Shown piece by piece: positions 30,524-40,776 of a stretch of 64,000 nt of DNA. The position numbers were made by a program, and so were the translations under genes. The first letter of the stretch is position 1; every line of letters begins with the position of its first letter. The stretch comes from Pectinophora gossypiella. Its lineage: Eukaryota > Arthropoda > Insecta > Lepidoptera > Gelechiidae. The stretch spans positions 620,001 to 684,000 of the forward strand of contig NW_026063250.1 of the NCBI RefSeq assembly GCF_024362695.1, in the 5' to 3' direction. Below the pieces are notes generated by a model, which was not told the origin of the DNA, searched no databases, and saw only the letters and a list, made by a program, of their open reading frames with translations.

Positions 30524-31546
30524 ATGAAATGTGCGGCTTGTTGCAAAGCAATTAAATATGATTATGAATTGGTGCACTGTGTGGGATGCAAATCTAATCA
30601 TCACTACCTTTGCCTGAACATAACTTCCAGTGAATTTAGGGAGAATAATCACATTTATAGAAGAGACTATCGCTGTCAGGGGTGCACAAACGTAACCAAG
30701 AGAGGGAACAAAGTCATCAAGAGTCCTACTGACCCAATAAAAACTAAAGATAGCAACAAGACTGAAACTACCTCTATCGTTTCACCTGCTGCTCAAACCA
30801 TGCCAGTAATGACGACAGATGATTTGGGAGCATTACTGGATACTAAACTCGCCACTCTCCGAGCTCAACTTGCGCATGAGTTCAAAAATGCAATATCTGA
30901 AACTGAAAAATCTTTAACTTTCCTTGCTGACGCCTATGAAGATCTGAAAAATCTTGTGTCCAATCAACAAGATACCATCAAAGAGCTGAAAAACGAAAAT
31001 TTCACTTTGAACATCAGGGTAAATGAATTGACAAAGAAGGTTACCGTCATGGAGCAACTATCTCGCAGTTGCAATGTTGAGTTTCAGGGTGTCCCTGAAA
31101 AGGATGGTGAGAATGTGGTCACTATAGCCAAGAAAATCATCGAGGTCGTAAATGGCAATCCATCAGCAGATAAAATGATAGTAGCTTGTCGTAGAGTGGC
31201 TAAACAAAATCCAAAATCGACGAGACCACGTAATATACTCTTAACATTGCCTACTCCTCGCCAAAGAGATGAACTGCTATCTGATGTCTACAGATACAAC
31301 AAAGCTAACAAAGATGACAAACTAAATTCGCTGGACGTCGGTATAGCTGGCGAGAAAACGCCAATATATGTAGCGGAAAACTTATCTCTTGAAATGCGGA
31401 ATCTTCAAGCAAAAGCACGAAAATTAGCAAAGGGGAAGAGCTACAAGTTTGTGTGGGTGAAGTTTGGCAAAATCTACGTGCGCAAGTGTGAAGAGTCTAA
31501 GCCCATTCTTGTCAAGAATGAAGAATCTTTGAAACTTATAATATAA
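30524..31546 (+). CDS. LINE A ORF1: PHD-finger, coiled-coil, FP-like protein
   Basis: I prefer ATG 30524 (MKCAACCKAIKYDYELVHC) because the Cys4-His-Cys3 zinc finger begins there; the frame is open further up. The 340-residue product has the PHD-like finger in residues 1-60 (CAACC, CVGC, HHYLC, CQGC), a Ser/Thr linker, a coiled coil (about 110-190: TIKELKNENFTLNIRVNELT) and a C-terminal domain with SRSCNVEFQGVPE and RPRNILLTLPTPRQRDELL. That last domain resembles L1-ORF1/FP25K-type nucleic-acid-binding folds. It would bind and chaperone the element RNA. The frame is intact. Confidence 0.85.
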   Translation: MKCAACCKAIKYDYELVHCVGCKSNHHYLCLNITSSEFRENNHIYRRDYRCQGCTNVTKRGNKVIKSPTDPIKTKDSNKTETTSIVSPAAQTMPVMTTDDLGALLDTKLATLRAQLAHEFKNAISETEKSLTFLADAYEDLKNLVSNQQDTIKELKNENFTLNIRVNELTKKVTVMEQLSRSCNVEFQGVPEKDGENVVTIAKKIIEVVNGNPSADKMIVACRRVAKQNPKSTRPRNILLTLPTPRQRDELLSDVYRYNKANKDDKLNSLDVGIAGEKTPIYVAENLSLEMRNLQAKARKLAKGKSYKFVWVKFGKIYVRKCEESKPILVKNEESLKLII

Positions 31547-31587
31547 TGTTTAATGATATTTACTGTTCAAGCTGTTTAGACTAATGA

Positions 31588-31897
31588 ATGTTAATCATGG
31601 TGCAAATGTTTTACCAAAACGTTAATAGGATAAGGACTAAGACTTGTGAAATTTATAAAAGTGTTTTGTCAAACAATTACGATATTTTATGTCTGACTGA
31701 GACAAATCTTAATAGTGGTTTTTACGATAATGAAATTATAGACAATCGATACAATATATTTAGGAGGGATCGAGAATCTACTGACAGTCACAAGAATGAG
31801 GGTGGTGGAGTAATGGTGGCAATAAAGAAATCTTTCCATGTTGTCCGCCTATCGACCTGGGAAACCGGGGCCGAGGATCTATGGTTGTCAATACATA
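31588..31897 (+). pseudogene. LINE A ORF2, N-terminal endonuclease part
   Basis: The start of an apurinic-type endonuclease is seen: MFYQNVNRIRTK (Asn), LCLTETNLN (Glu) and GGGVMVAIKKS. After DLWLSI the frame enters the TTTGAA-type tail of inserted element B. ORF2 resumes at about 35649. It is separated from ORF1 by about 40 bp. Confidence 0.82.
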
Positions 31898-32160
31898 ATT
31901 CAAATTCAAATTCAAATTCAAAAATATCTTTATTCAGTAGGTAACATAGTTACACTTTGAATCGTCAATTTTTACATAACGAACGTCTCATCCGCCTAAA
32001 ACTACTGCAGCTTCTCACAACCTGTATAGCCGGGGAAAAGAAGCTGCAAGAAAAACCTCGGCACAGGGCCCTAGACGTTCTTTTTAAAAAAAATAAAATA
32101 AACATAAAATATTGATATACAATTGAGTAATTTAGCTGCCTAATATCAGTTCTCAGACAG

Positions 32161-35064
32161 TTAATCCCATGCATTCATATCTTCTAAATAATCACTAACT
32201 TTATAATAACCTTTTTTGTAAAGTTTTTGTTTAACTACTTTCTTAAAGCAGTTGAAAGGCAAATTCTGAATGTCAATGGGAATCTTATTGTAAAAACGTA
32301 TACATTGCCCCTTAAAAGATTTAGTAATCTTATGTAATCGACTGACTTGTAAAGCAAGTTTATTTTTATTCCGGGTATTAACAATGTGCCGATCGCTATT
32401 TTTTGCAAATAATCCTATATGTTTTTTTACATATATTAAGTTTTCAAAGATATATTGTGATGCCATAGTTAAAATATTAATTTCTTTAAATTTATTTCTA
32501 AGTGACATCTTGGGTCCCAATTTGTAAATCGCCCGAATGGCCCGCTTTTGCAGAACAAAAATGCTGTTCACATCTGCAGCATGACCCCACAGCAAGATGC
32601 CGTACGACATTAGACTGTGGAAGTAGGCAAAATAAACTAATCGCGCGGTTTCTACATCGGTTATTAAACGAATTTTTTTGACCGCGAATGCTGCTGAGCT
32701 GAGCCTTTTGGACAACTTATCAATATGAGGACTCCATTGCAACTTAGCGTCCAAAGTAATTCCCAAAAATACAGCAGTATCCGTGAGGTCCAATTCCTTA
32801 TTTTTTACAATAATAGAATCGAGCGGCCTACTAACATTCGATAACGTAAAATAAACATATTTTGTTTTATTTTCATTAAGTAGCAAGTTGTTTACAGTAA
32901 ACCAATCCACTACCTCTGAAATGGCGTTGTTTACATCGTCAAAGGAATCTTGTCGTCTCTTTACTTTAAAAAGTAAGGAGGTATCATCTGCAAACAGCAC
33001 CACTTCATGTTTTACAAGACTAGGTAGGTCGTTTATGTAAACTAGGAATAGAAATGGACCTAGAATTGAGCCCTGCGGGACGCCTATAGTGACGTTAGAT
33101 CCACACGATCTGGAGCCATGCACATCAACCCTCTGAACGCGGCCACTAAGGTACGACTCCAAAAGAGCGATGGCATTATCTGTTATTCCATAGTGACGAA
33201 GTTTCGCGATCAATATATCATGACAAACGCAATCGAAGGCTTTGGAAAGGTCACAAAAGACACCAATAGCATCTTTGGACTCCTCCCAAGCCTGAAAAAC
33301 ATGATTTATTAACTCAACACCAGCATCGGTTGTTGAGCGACCCTTTGTGAAACCAAATTGTTTATTAGACATTAAATTGTTTAAATTGAAATGTTGAAGT
33401 AATTGCAGTAATAAAATTTTTTCAAATATTTTACTAAGCGTGGGTAGTATAGATATTGGTCTAAAATTAGTAGGGTCAGAAGTACTACCAGCTTTAAACA
33501 ATGGAATGACTTTACTGTGCTTCATTAAATCTGGAAACACACCATTGTCTACACATTTATTAAATATACATGATAGATAGGGAGCTATGCAATCAATCAC
33601 GGAGTTAATGACTTTAACAGAGAGACCATGAAGATCTGCAGTCTTTTTCATTTCTAAAGATTTAAAAGCTCTTAAGACGTCCCTAGGACTCACGTGTGTA
33701 AATGTTAGTTTATCTACTTTGGACGTATCTATGTGCTCCTTTACAAGTGATTGAGCGAGTGCAGGAGATGACTTCAAGTCCTTGGTAGTCGAAAATGGAA
33801 TGTCAGTAAAGAATTTTTCAAAAGCTTCAGCAACTTGCTTATCATTTGTGAGTAGTTTACCGTCAATTTGTAATTGATACTCGAGATCGCGTGCTTTGAC
33901 TTTCCCATTTTCGCTATTTATAACTTTCCAAGTCATTTTAATAATATCTGAGCTACCTTTAATTTTACTGCTAACAAACATTGCCTTCGCGGTAACGCAA
34001 ACACGTTTGAAAACTTTTGAATACCGTTTTACATAGTCGTGAAAAGCTACGCTATGATTGTATGTTCTTTCTTCATAAAGTTCATACAACCTGTTTCTAC
34101 TCTTATAAATTCCTACCGTCGCCCAGTCACTAAAAATTGGTGTGTCTGCTTTCTTAATTGTTTTTGCCTTAAATACTTTACTAACTTCCGATTTTGTTAG
34201 ATTAAATAGGGAGTTATATAACAAATTTGGGTCATCACAGTAAGGAAGTTCTGGTAATTTGTTTGACATATTATCTTTGAATTGTTCTAAACGACTACTT
34301 GATATGGGATTGCATGTAACATCCTTTTTCAGAGAGCGGTCAATAAATAAGTTGAAAGATGTTTGTTGACCACAGTGATCTGACTTTAATTTATTAATTA
34401 TTAATTTATCACAAGGTTCTAAGTTACTAAAAATATTATCGATACATTTCGCGGACTGTGACGTGATTCGGGTTGGTTCTGAAAAAAGATTTACAAGATT
34501 ATAACACAGAAATAAAGATTTGAATGTAGTACTTAATGAGCAATTTTCCAGAATATCAATATTGAAATCACCGCAGACGATAACATGTTTGCTTTTATTA
34601 CATAATTTGCATAAAGCTTCATCAATAACTTTCTCAAATAGATCATAAGATGAAGCGGGGGGTCTGTATACGCTCAATACAATAAGCCGGCTGAGTTCAA
34701 TACAGGCTAGCTCAACAGTTCGCTCAACTGAGAGACTTACAATATCCGTTCGTTCCTTATATTTTAAACAATTACGTACTAATATTAATGAACCGCCACG
34801 GATAGCCGTCTCCCTGCTGTACGAGCTGGCAACCTGGTGATTATTGAAGCAAACGAACTCATGTTTTTTTAGCCAATGTTCAGTTACGCACATAATATCA
34901 ACACAATTACTGTTTAAAAAAAGTTCAATTTCAAGTTCCTTGCCCAATATTCCTTGTATGTTTTGGTGTACCAGGTTGATTACATTTGTATTTTTCTTAT
35001 TGCATTTTATATTTAATATGTCCTCATTTAACTTACTACAGCCAAAGTTTTTCTCTGTTGTCAT
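32161..35064 (-). CDS. LINE B ORF2: endonuclease plus reverse transcriptase
   Basis: The 967-residue frame is uninterrupted. Endonuclease motifs: NLVHQNIQGILGK, CVTEHWL, VLSVYRPPA, VIVCGDFNIDI, CIDNIFSN and KSDHCGQ. RT motifs: NFRPISILPTLSKIFEKIL, FGFTKGRSTTDAGVEL, GVFCDLSKAFDCVCHDIL (motif A), IGVPQGSILGPFLFLVYIND (B), VVLFADDTSLLF (C, FADD) and FLGITLDAKLQW. It would nick target DNA and copy its RNA there. The intact frame suggests a recent insertion. It ends before the CR1-type repeat tail. Confidence 0.92.
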   Translation of the reverse strand: MTTEKNFGCSKLNEDILNIKCNKKNTNVINLVHQNIQGILGKELEIELFLNSNCVDIMCVTEHWLKKHEFVCFNNHQVASSYSRETAIRGGSLILVRNCLKYKERTDIVSLSVERTVELACIELSRLIVLSVYRPPASSYDLFEKVIDEALCKLCNKSKHVIVCGDFNIDILENCSLSTTFKSLFLCYNLVNLFSEPTRITSQSAKCIDNIFSNLEPCDKLIINKLKSDHCGQQTSFNLFIDRSLKKDVTCNPISSSRLEQFKDNMSNKLPELPYCDDPNLLYNSLFNLTKSEVSKVFKAKTIKKADTPIFSDWATVGIYKSRNRLYELYEERTYNHSVAFHDYVKRYSKVFKRVCVTAKAMFVSSKIKGSSDIIKMTWKVINSENGKVKARDLEYQLQIDGKLLTNDKQVAEAFEKFFTDIPFSTTKDLKSSPALAQSLVKEHIDTSKVDKLTFTHVSPRDVLRAFKSLEMKKTADLHGLSVKVINSVIDCIAPYLSCIFNKCVDNGVFPDLMKHSKVIPLFKAGSTSDPTNFRPISILPTLSKIFEKILLLQLLQHFNLNNLMSNKQFGFTKGRSTTDAGVELINHVFQAWEESKDAIGVFCDLSKAFDCVCHDILIAKLRHYGITDNAIALLESYLSGRVQRVDVHGSRSCGSNVTIGVPQGSILGPFLFLVYINDLPSLVKHEVVLFADDTSLLFKVKRRQDSFDDVNNAISEVVDWFTVNNLLLNENKTKYVYFTLSNVSRPLDSIIVKNKELDLTDTAVFLGITLDAKLQWSPHIDKLSKRLSSAAFAVKKIRLITDVETARLVYFAYFHSLMSYGILLWGHAADVNSIFVLQKRAIRAIYKLGPKMSLRNKFKEINILTMASQYIFENLIYVKKHIGLFAKNSDRHIVNTRNKNKLALQVSRLHKITKSFKGQCIRFYNKIPIDIQNLPFNCFKKVVKQKLYKKGYYKVSDYLEDMNAWD

Positions 35065-35069
35065 TAAAT

Positions 35070-35636
35070 TTAATTTAAATTACAAATGTCAGAAATAAAA
35101 ATAGGCTGCTCAATAGGAGCAGACGCGTTAAAAGCCAACGAATTGGCTGATTCTATTGTAAAAAAAAAGGATAGCGACTTCGCTATTTGTCTTTTGTAAA
35201 AGTTAGATAGATAGTAATATCTATCTTTGGTCAAATAAAAATTCCTAACATAGGAATTCGTATCAATAAACTGAAACTTATTATAATAATCGCATACTAA
35301 AGTATGCAACGTCAGGTTTAGATCATGTCTAAACTTATTTTCGGTTTTTAGCTGACTTTGGCTGAAAGGCAATGCAAACAAAATCACTTGTGCTACATTC
35401 GGTAGGCTGTTAAGTAAGGAAATATAATGAGTAAGTAGTTCTTTGTTCGCGTTACCTCTCCTACCAGCCAAGATTATGATTGTACTATTTTGTGAGAATT
35501 GATATGAAATTATTCTTTTTAAAATGTCTAAATAGGAGGCACCCGGCATACAATTATTAATTACTGCCCGCCTCAAGAAATGGCTAAGTTGTAAACCCAT
35601 TGATTTGCCAATTTCGTCACTAAACATATACAACAT
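35070..35636 (-). pseudogene. LINE B ORF1 remnant, esterase-like domain
   Basis: The 188 residues read FSDEIGKSMGLQLSHFL, ILAGRRGNAN and a late D-containing YLTKDRYYYLS. CR1-clade ORF1 proteins often have a GDSL/SGNH-type esterase domain of this layout. The usual N-terminal zinc finger is missing because the element is truncated at about 35648, so the true start is absent. ORF1 stops five bases before the ORF2 start. Confidence 0.65.
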
Positions 35637-35649
35637 AAAGGTTCTATCA

Positions 35650-38210
35650 TAAAATTAAACTTGGGTCTAGTATACTTACCTCCTGATTGTAAGATGTCAT
35701 CTGTGGAGAGTTTCTTTAAGCGATGTAGCGATATAGTTGTCGATAATGACGGAAAATTTATTATTGTAGGAGATTTCAACTTACCTAACATACAATGGTC
35801 ACAGCTTCAAGACTCAAATTTTTTATCTGCTAACATCATTAAAGACACCAAAAAAAGCACTCTATTGTCGAATCTTCTATCCTTGGGAGGGTTGGGTCAA
35901 GCTAATCACATACCAAAACAAAATGGTACCATCTTAGACTTATTCTTAACTAACTTAACAGATGTACATGTATCACTTGCTGATTCTCTATGTAAAATTG
36001 ATGACCACCATCCACCTATCGTTGTTCGAATTGGTGATATGCAGACGCACGGTATCAGAATGAAGAAAAATAACAAGATACCTAATTTTAGAAAGACTAA
36101 TATTGACAATTGTAAGAATCAACTTCTTAACATGGATTGGTCTGATATTATTGAACTTGATGATGTAAACATGGCTCTTTCTAAGTTTTACGAAAAAATT
36201 AATAGTGTACTTGTTCAAAATACTCCTTTGAAAAAGAAAAATGATTCTTACAAATACCCAATTTGGTTTAGCGAAAGTTTGAAACATGTATTAGCGGAAA
36301 AACACAGATATCATAAAAGGTATAAACAATTTGGCAATCCAAGAGATTACGATACATTCTCATCTTTGCGTGAAAGGGCCAAGTTGTTATTGGACAAATG
36401 TTACAACAATTTTACCAAGCGAATAGAGAGGTCACTGATCTCTGGAGAATCGAAACCCTTTTGGTCGTACGTCAACTGTAAAAAAGCCAAAATCACAATA
36501 CCTAATGTTATTCATTTAGGACCTAATTCCTCCTCTGATCCCACTGAGATATGTAATATGTTCGCTTCATTCTTCGGATCTGTTTTTGAAAAACCGAACC
36601 GTATGGATACTCTGTCCGACTACAGTGATGGTTCTATGACAAACACTCTTAGTAATATAGAACTTTCTGAAGATGAGATTCGTAAAATACTAAAGAAACT
36701 TGACCCAAATAAAGGTGCTGGCCCCGACCAGTTGCCTCCTTACATCCTGAAGTCATTGGCAGAGGAAATATCTTTTCCATTAATGATTATATTCAATCAC
36801 TCACTTGCTCTGGGCATTTTTCCAGATTATTGGAAAGTTGCTCATATAGTTCCAATTTTTAAATCTAAAGACTCGAGTAAGTGTGAAAATTATCGACCGA
36901 TTAGCATCTTGTCATGTCTTGCAAAAGTGTTTGAAAGTCTGGTCTATGACCGAATATATTCCCACGTTATCCCTTTGATATCCAACAAACAACATGGTTT
37001 CATCAGATGTAGATCAACGACAACGAACTTGCTAGAGTATGTTAACTTGCTATATACATCCTTTAACAAAAAAACTCCAGTTCATGCTGTCTACACAGAT
37101 TTCCAAAAGGCATTTGACAAAGTCGACCATAATCGTTTAATCTTTAAGTTGGGCGCTAGGTACGGCATGCATGGCAGTTTGTTGCGCTGGTTATCATCTT
37201 ATTTACTAAACAGATCTCAGCTTGTGGCTGTCAAAGGTTATCTCTCTGCCCCTGTCAAAGTTACATCCGGAGTGCCCCAAGGGTCTCATTTGGGCCCTCT
37301 TCTTTTCAATTTATTCATAAATGACTTGACAGAGGGCCTCAAATGTGAACATTTAATGTACGCTGATGATCTCAAAATATTTAATCCTGTGTCCTCTGTT
37401 GATGACTGCGTGGCGATTCAAAAGGATCTGCAATATTTGACGAACTGGTGTAAGCTAAACAACATGTCTTTAAATGTAGCGAAGTGCTTTGTCATGAAAT
37501 TTGCAACGACAGTTGATCGTTGCAATGATTTTGTATATTCAATTGGTGATCAGACTCTCCAACAAGTGGATACTTTTTGCGATCTTGGAGTGACCTTCGA
37601 TAGAGGGCTCAGTTTTAAGTGTCATTTTGATGATGTTATAAGTTCATGTCACAAATTAATCGGTTTCTTGTTGAGAGTCTGCAAAGGGTTCCGAAATCCA
37701 GGCACTTACATAATGCTCTTCAATAGCCTTGTTCGCAGCAAACTTGAGTATTGTTCAGTAGTTTGGAACCCATTTTACAAGACTCATATAGAATCTATTG
37801 AGGGTATTCAGGCCAGATACTTAAGATCATTATGTTATCGTTTTAATTTAATTCGTACGCACAGAAACTATGAGTCGCGCTTAGCATATTTTAATATAGC
37901 TAAATTGCAATTAAGAAGGCAACAAATAGATTTATGCACATTACATAAAATTTTGCATGGGTCACTTCACACTAGTCTTCTTTCAGAAATATTCATAACC
38001 ACACCGTCTCGTTTACCTCGTGCGGCTAAGCGTGACCTCACTTTCTGGCTGCGTAACTTCGGAACACAAAGAGACTCGAACAATCCTATCATACGCATGT
38101 GTCGGTTTTACAATAATGTCGCCTCCATGGATAAAAATTTGGATATTTTTAATAATTTTGGAACATTTAGAACACAAATTATCAAAAGTCTAAAATCAAT
38201 CAAAAACTGA
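35650..38210 (+). CDS. LINE A ORF2, endonuclease C-part and reverse transcriptase
   Basis: The frame resumes with GLVYLPPDC and IIVGDFNLPNIQW, TILDLFLTN and DDHHPPIVV (endonuclease), then RT motifs NYRPISILSCLAKVFESLV, HGFIRCRSTTTNLLEYV, AVYTDFQKAFDKVDHNRL (A), VTSGVPQGSHLGPLLFNLF (B), EHLMYADDLKIF (C, YADD) and CDLGVTFDRG. The C-terminal LEYCSVVWNPFYKTHIESIE is typical of CR1/Jockey LINEs. The stop at 38208-38210 is followed by a 175-bp 3' UTR. RT is intact, but the gene as a whole is split by element B. Confidence 0.9.
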
Positions 38211-38385
38211 AGTCGTTTTGTTTTTTGATTTGTAATCTTATTTTTATTTTTTTTCCTTACCTCTTTTTAGTTGCTATATGATTTTGCATGCTGTCAACGC
38301 ACCCTGTTTGGGATGTTGACTGACTATTATTGTTTGTAACTGTATATTTTATCATGTATTGTCAATGTCCTGTTGTGTGTTGCAA

Positions 38386-38420
<35 letters not shown>

Positions 38421-38426
38421 ATGTAC

Positions 38427-40771
38427 GCCTTATACACGCCGAGCTTCATGCGCAACGGGAGACTCGAGCAAAGAATGGGGCGGAGCAGAGCAGTGGCAGC
38501 ACCTGCCTGTCCGATCACATTCCTCGCATGCTGGGCCATGGTGAGGTGGCGGTCTATGGTCACACCCAGGTATTTAGCCTGCGAGGACCACCCGATCTCC
38601 TCACCATGCAGCGTCAGATTCGGAGGGTGTAGCCGACCACGTCCCACAGTGATCGCTTGGGTTTTCCCCACGTTCACCGTCAATCTCCACTTTGCCAGCC
38701 AGGCAGGGAGGGCATCCAAGGTTCGCTGCATCTTCTTCGCGGCGTGCTTGGCGTTCAAGGACGTCGCGAAGAAGGCAGCGTCATCGGCGTAAAGCGCCAG
38801 CTTGGACCCTCCCTCCACGGGGATGTCATCCGTGTACCTGGCGTAGCAAACCGGAGATAGGCAGCTACCCTGGGGAACTCCCGCAGCGATCCTTCGGACT
38901 TGGGAGAGGGCGCCTTCCACTGCCACCTGGAAGCGCCTATTCTCTAAAAAGGTGGCCACAGTCTTAACGACTCGACGTGGAGTCGTAGACGTGGACAGCT
39001 TATATACCAAGCCCGGGTGCCATACGCGATCGAACGCCTTCTCCATATCCAAGAATACCGCTACGGTGGTCTCCCTCTTGTTGAGGGCCGCCGTCATATC
39101 GTGCAGTACCCTTGTCAGTTGAAGGGTCGTGGAATGCTCGGCTCGAAAGCCGAATTGTTCCTCGCGTGGCATGATATGTGGGATCATGTGACGCAGAAGA
39201 AGTCTCTCAAACACCTTGCTGATGTTCGGTAGCAAGGTGATTGGCCGAAAGCTCTCAGGCTTCAGGATATTCTTCCCGGGCTTGGGGAGCATGATAACTC
39301 GCCCAAGCTTCCAGCAATCCGGAAAGTGCCCCGTCCGCGTGATGCCATTAAAAATGCGCGTCACCGCTGCGACTGAACGCGGTGGAAGGTGACGCAGCAT
39401 TTCGTTGGTAATGCCATCCGGGCCGGGGGCCTTCCGGAGCGGAGTCCGTCTTATCGCCCGGAGCACCTGTCCGGGCGTAAAGACGACGGGATCCTCATCA
39501 GGGGCTATCGGCTGACCGAAATAGCCCGCTAGATTTCGGGAGACTTCTTCTTCGTCGTGGTCGGCGCCTGGGTTCGGCCGAAATTGGCTCTCCAGACACT
39601 CAGCGAAGATTTCCGCTCGATCCTCAGCTCTAAAACGGGGTGTCCCGTCCTGAGCGAGGAGAGGTCGCACTGGTGTCGGCTTCCCGGAGAGCTGTCGACA
39701 CACTCTATGGATGCCGGTCCAATCCTCGCCGGCTGAGTCGATAGTGTGTTGCCAAGAGTCGGCGGAGGCACTATCGAGCGCGGCCGAGATCTTCTCGGCC
39801 AGCGCATTCAGCCGGGACTTCATGGTGGGGCAACGCGTGGTATTCCACTGCTTGCGGAGTCGCCTCTTTTCCGCGAGCATATTCGCAATATGCTTCGGCG
39901 TGGGAGGAGCGGCTCCCGGTTTGGGAGCTTCGAGCGCGGCATGTTGCAATGCCCGCTGGACTGTAGAGGCGAACTCGGTTGCCAACTCGTCGACATCCGT
40001 GGGGGTCGAGACTGGTCGCATGGGAGTGTTCTCTACCATGTACTGGCCGAATTTATCCCAGGAGTACTTCCGCCGCGGCGGCAGCAGCCTCGTCCTGGTA
40101 GGATGGTTTGAAATAACCATCAGGACTGGTTGATGGTCGGAGCCTGTGTGATAGTCTAACGTCTCAACGGTGGGATCGGGCCGGAGCCCCTTGACCACCG
40201 CGAGGTCTATCACATCTGGGAGATGAGCGGGGTTGTGCGGGTAGTGGGTCGGGGTCTCCGGCCCCAGAACCACATACCCGCCCCCGTTGGCGTCATCGAA
40301 CAGACGTCGTCCATTTGGACAGGTCCACGTGGAATTCCAACCAACGTGCTTGCAGTTCCAGTCACCGGCCGCGATCGTTGGCCCCGGGCTGTCCAGAATT
40401 TTCTGAACGTCCGCGAGGACAAGGCGCGCCGCCGGCGGCTTATAAACCCCAAACACACGTGTTGGGGCGTCTCCGAGAGCGATCTCCACTCCCAGGGCGT
40501 AGATCGACTGAAGACCAGCGATAGGTGGCAGAGGCTGGTGCACCAACCTTCTTCTTACCAGGACGGCTAGGCCTCTATAAGCCTGACCGAGGTCACTGAG
40601 CTCGTCCTTCCGGTATACGAAGAAGTTGGGGATCTTCAGTCGGTCTGCGCCTCTCAGCTTGGTCTCCGAGATCAGGGCGACATCAATGTTCTGCTCCCTC
40701 AAGAGAACACGTAGAAGACCTATCTTTCTAGACAGGCCTTCGGCGTTCCAATGAAGGATTCTTAACGACAT
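38427..40771 (-). CDS. Jockey C ORF2: endonuclease and reverse transcriptase (main part)
   Basis: Start MSLRILHWNAEGLSRK at 40771, immediately after the ORF1 stop. Endonuclease: LISETKL, VFGVYKPPA, AAGDWNCKHVGW, DVIDLAVVK, GSDHQPVL. RT: RKAPGPDGITNEML, FRPITLLPNISKVFERLL, QFGFRAEHSTTLQL, TVAVFLDMEKAFDRVWH (A), AAGVPQGSCLSPVCYARYT (B), LALYADDAAFF (C, YADD), SQAKYLGVTIDRH. After KLGVYKAYI the frame enters the AAAT tail of element A; the native end is at 30125-29784. Without the insertion it would be roughly 890 codons, a normal Jockey size. Confidence 0.92.
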
Positions 40772-40776
40772 AAATT

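Larger units (their letters stand above)
31898..35648 (-). mobile_element. CR1-type LINE B (5'-truncated)
   Basis: The minus-strand 3' end is AATAAAGATATTTTTGAATT followed by TTTGAA-type repeats, typical of CR1-like LINEs. ORF1 is truncated at the 5' end; ORF2 is full length. Flanks share only about ATA, so the target duplication is short or eroded. It splits the ORF2 of LINE A. Confidence 0.82.
30133..38419 (+). mobile_element. LINE A with PHD-type ORF1
   Basis: Flanked by a perfect 7-bp duplication AATGTAC (30126-30132, 38420-38426) in Jockey C ORF2. It has a 5' UTR (30133-30523) with an 8-bp stem TAAGCGCC/GGCGCTTA at 30359-30385, ORF1, ORF2 split by element B, and an AAAT-repeat tail (38385-38419). 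Without B it is about 4.5 kb and looks full length. By RT wording it is CR1/Jockey-superfamily. Confidence 0.87.
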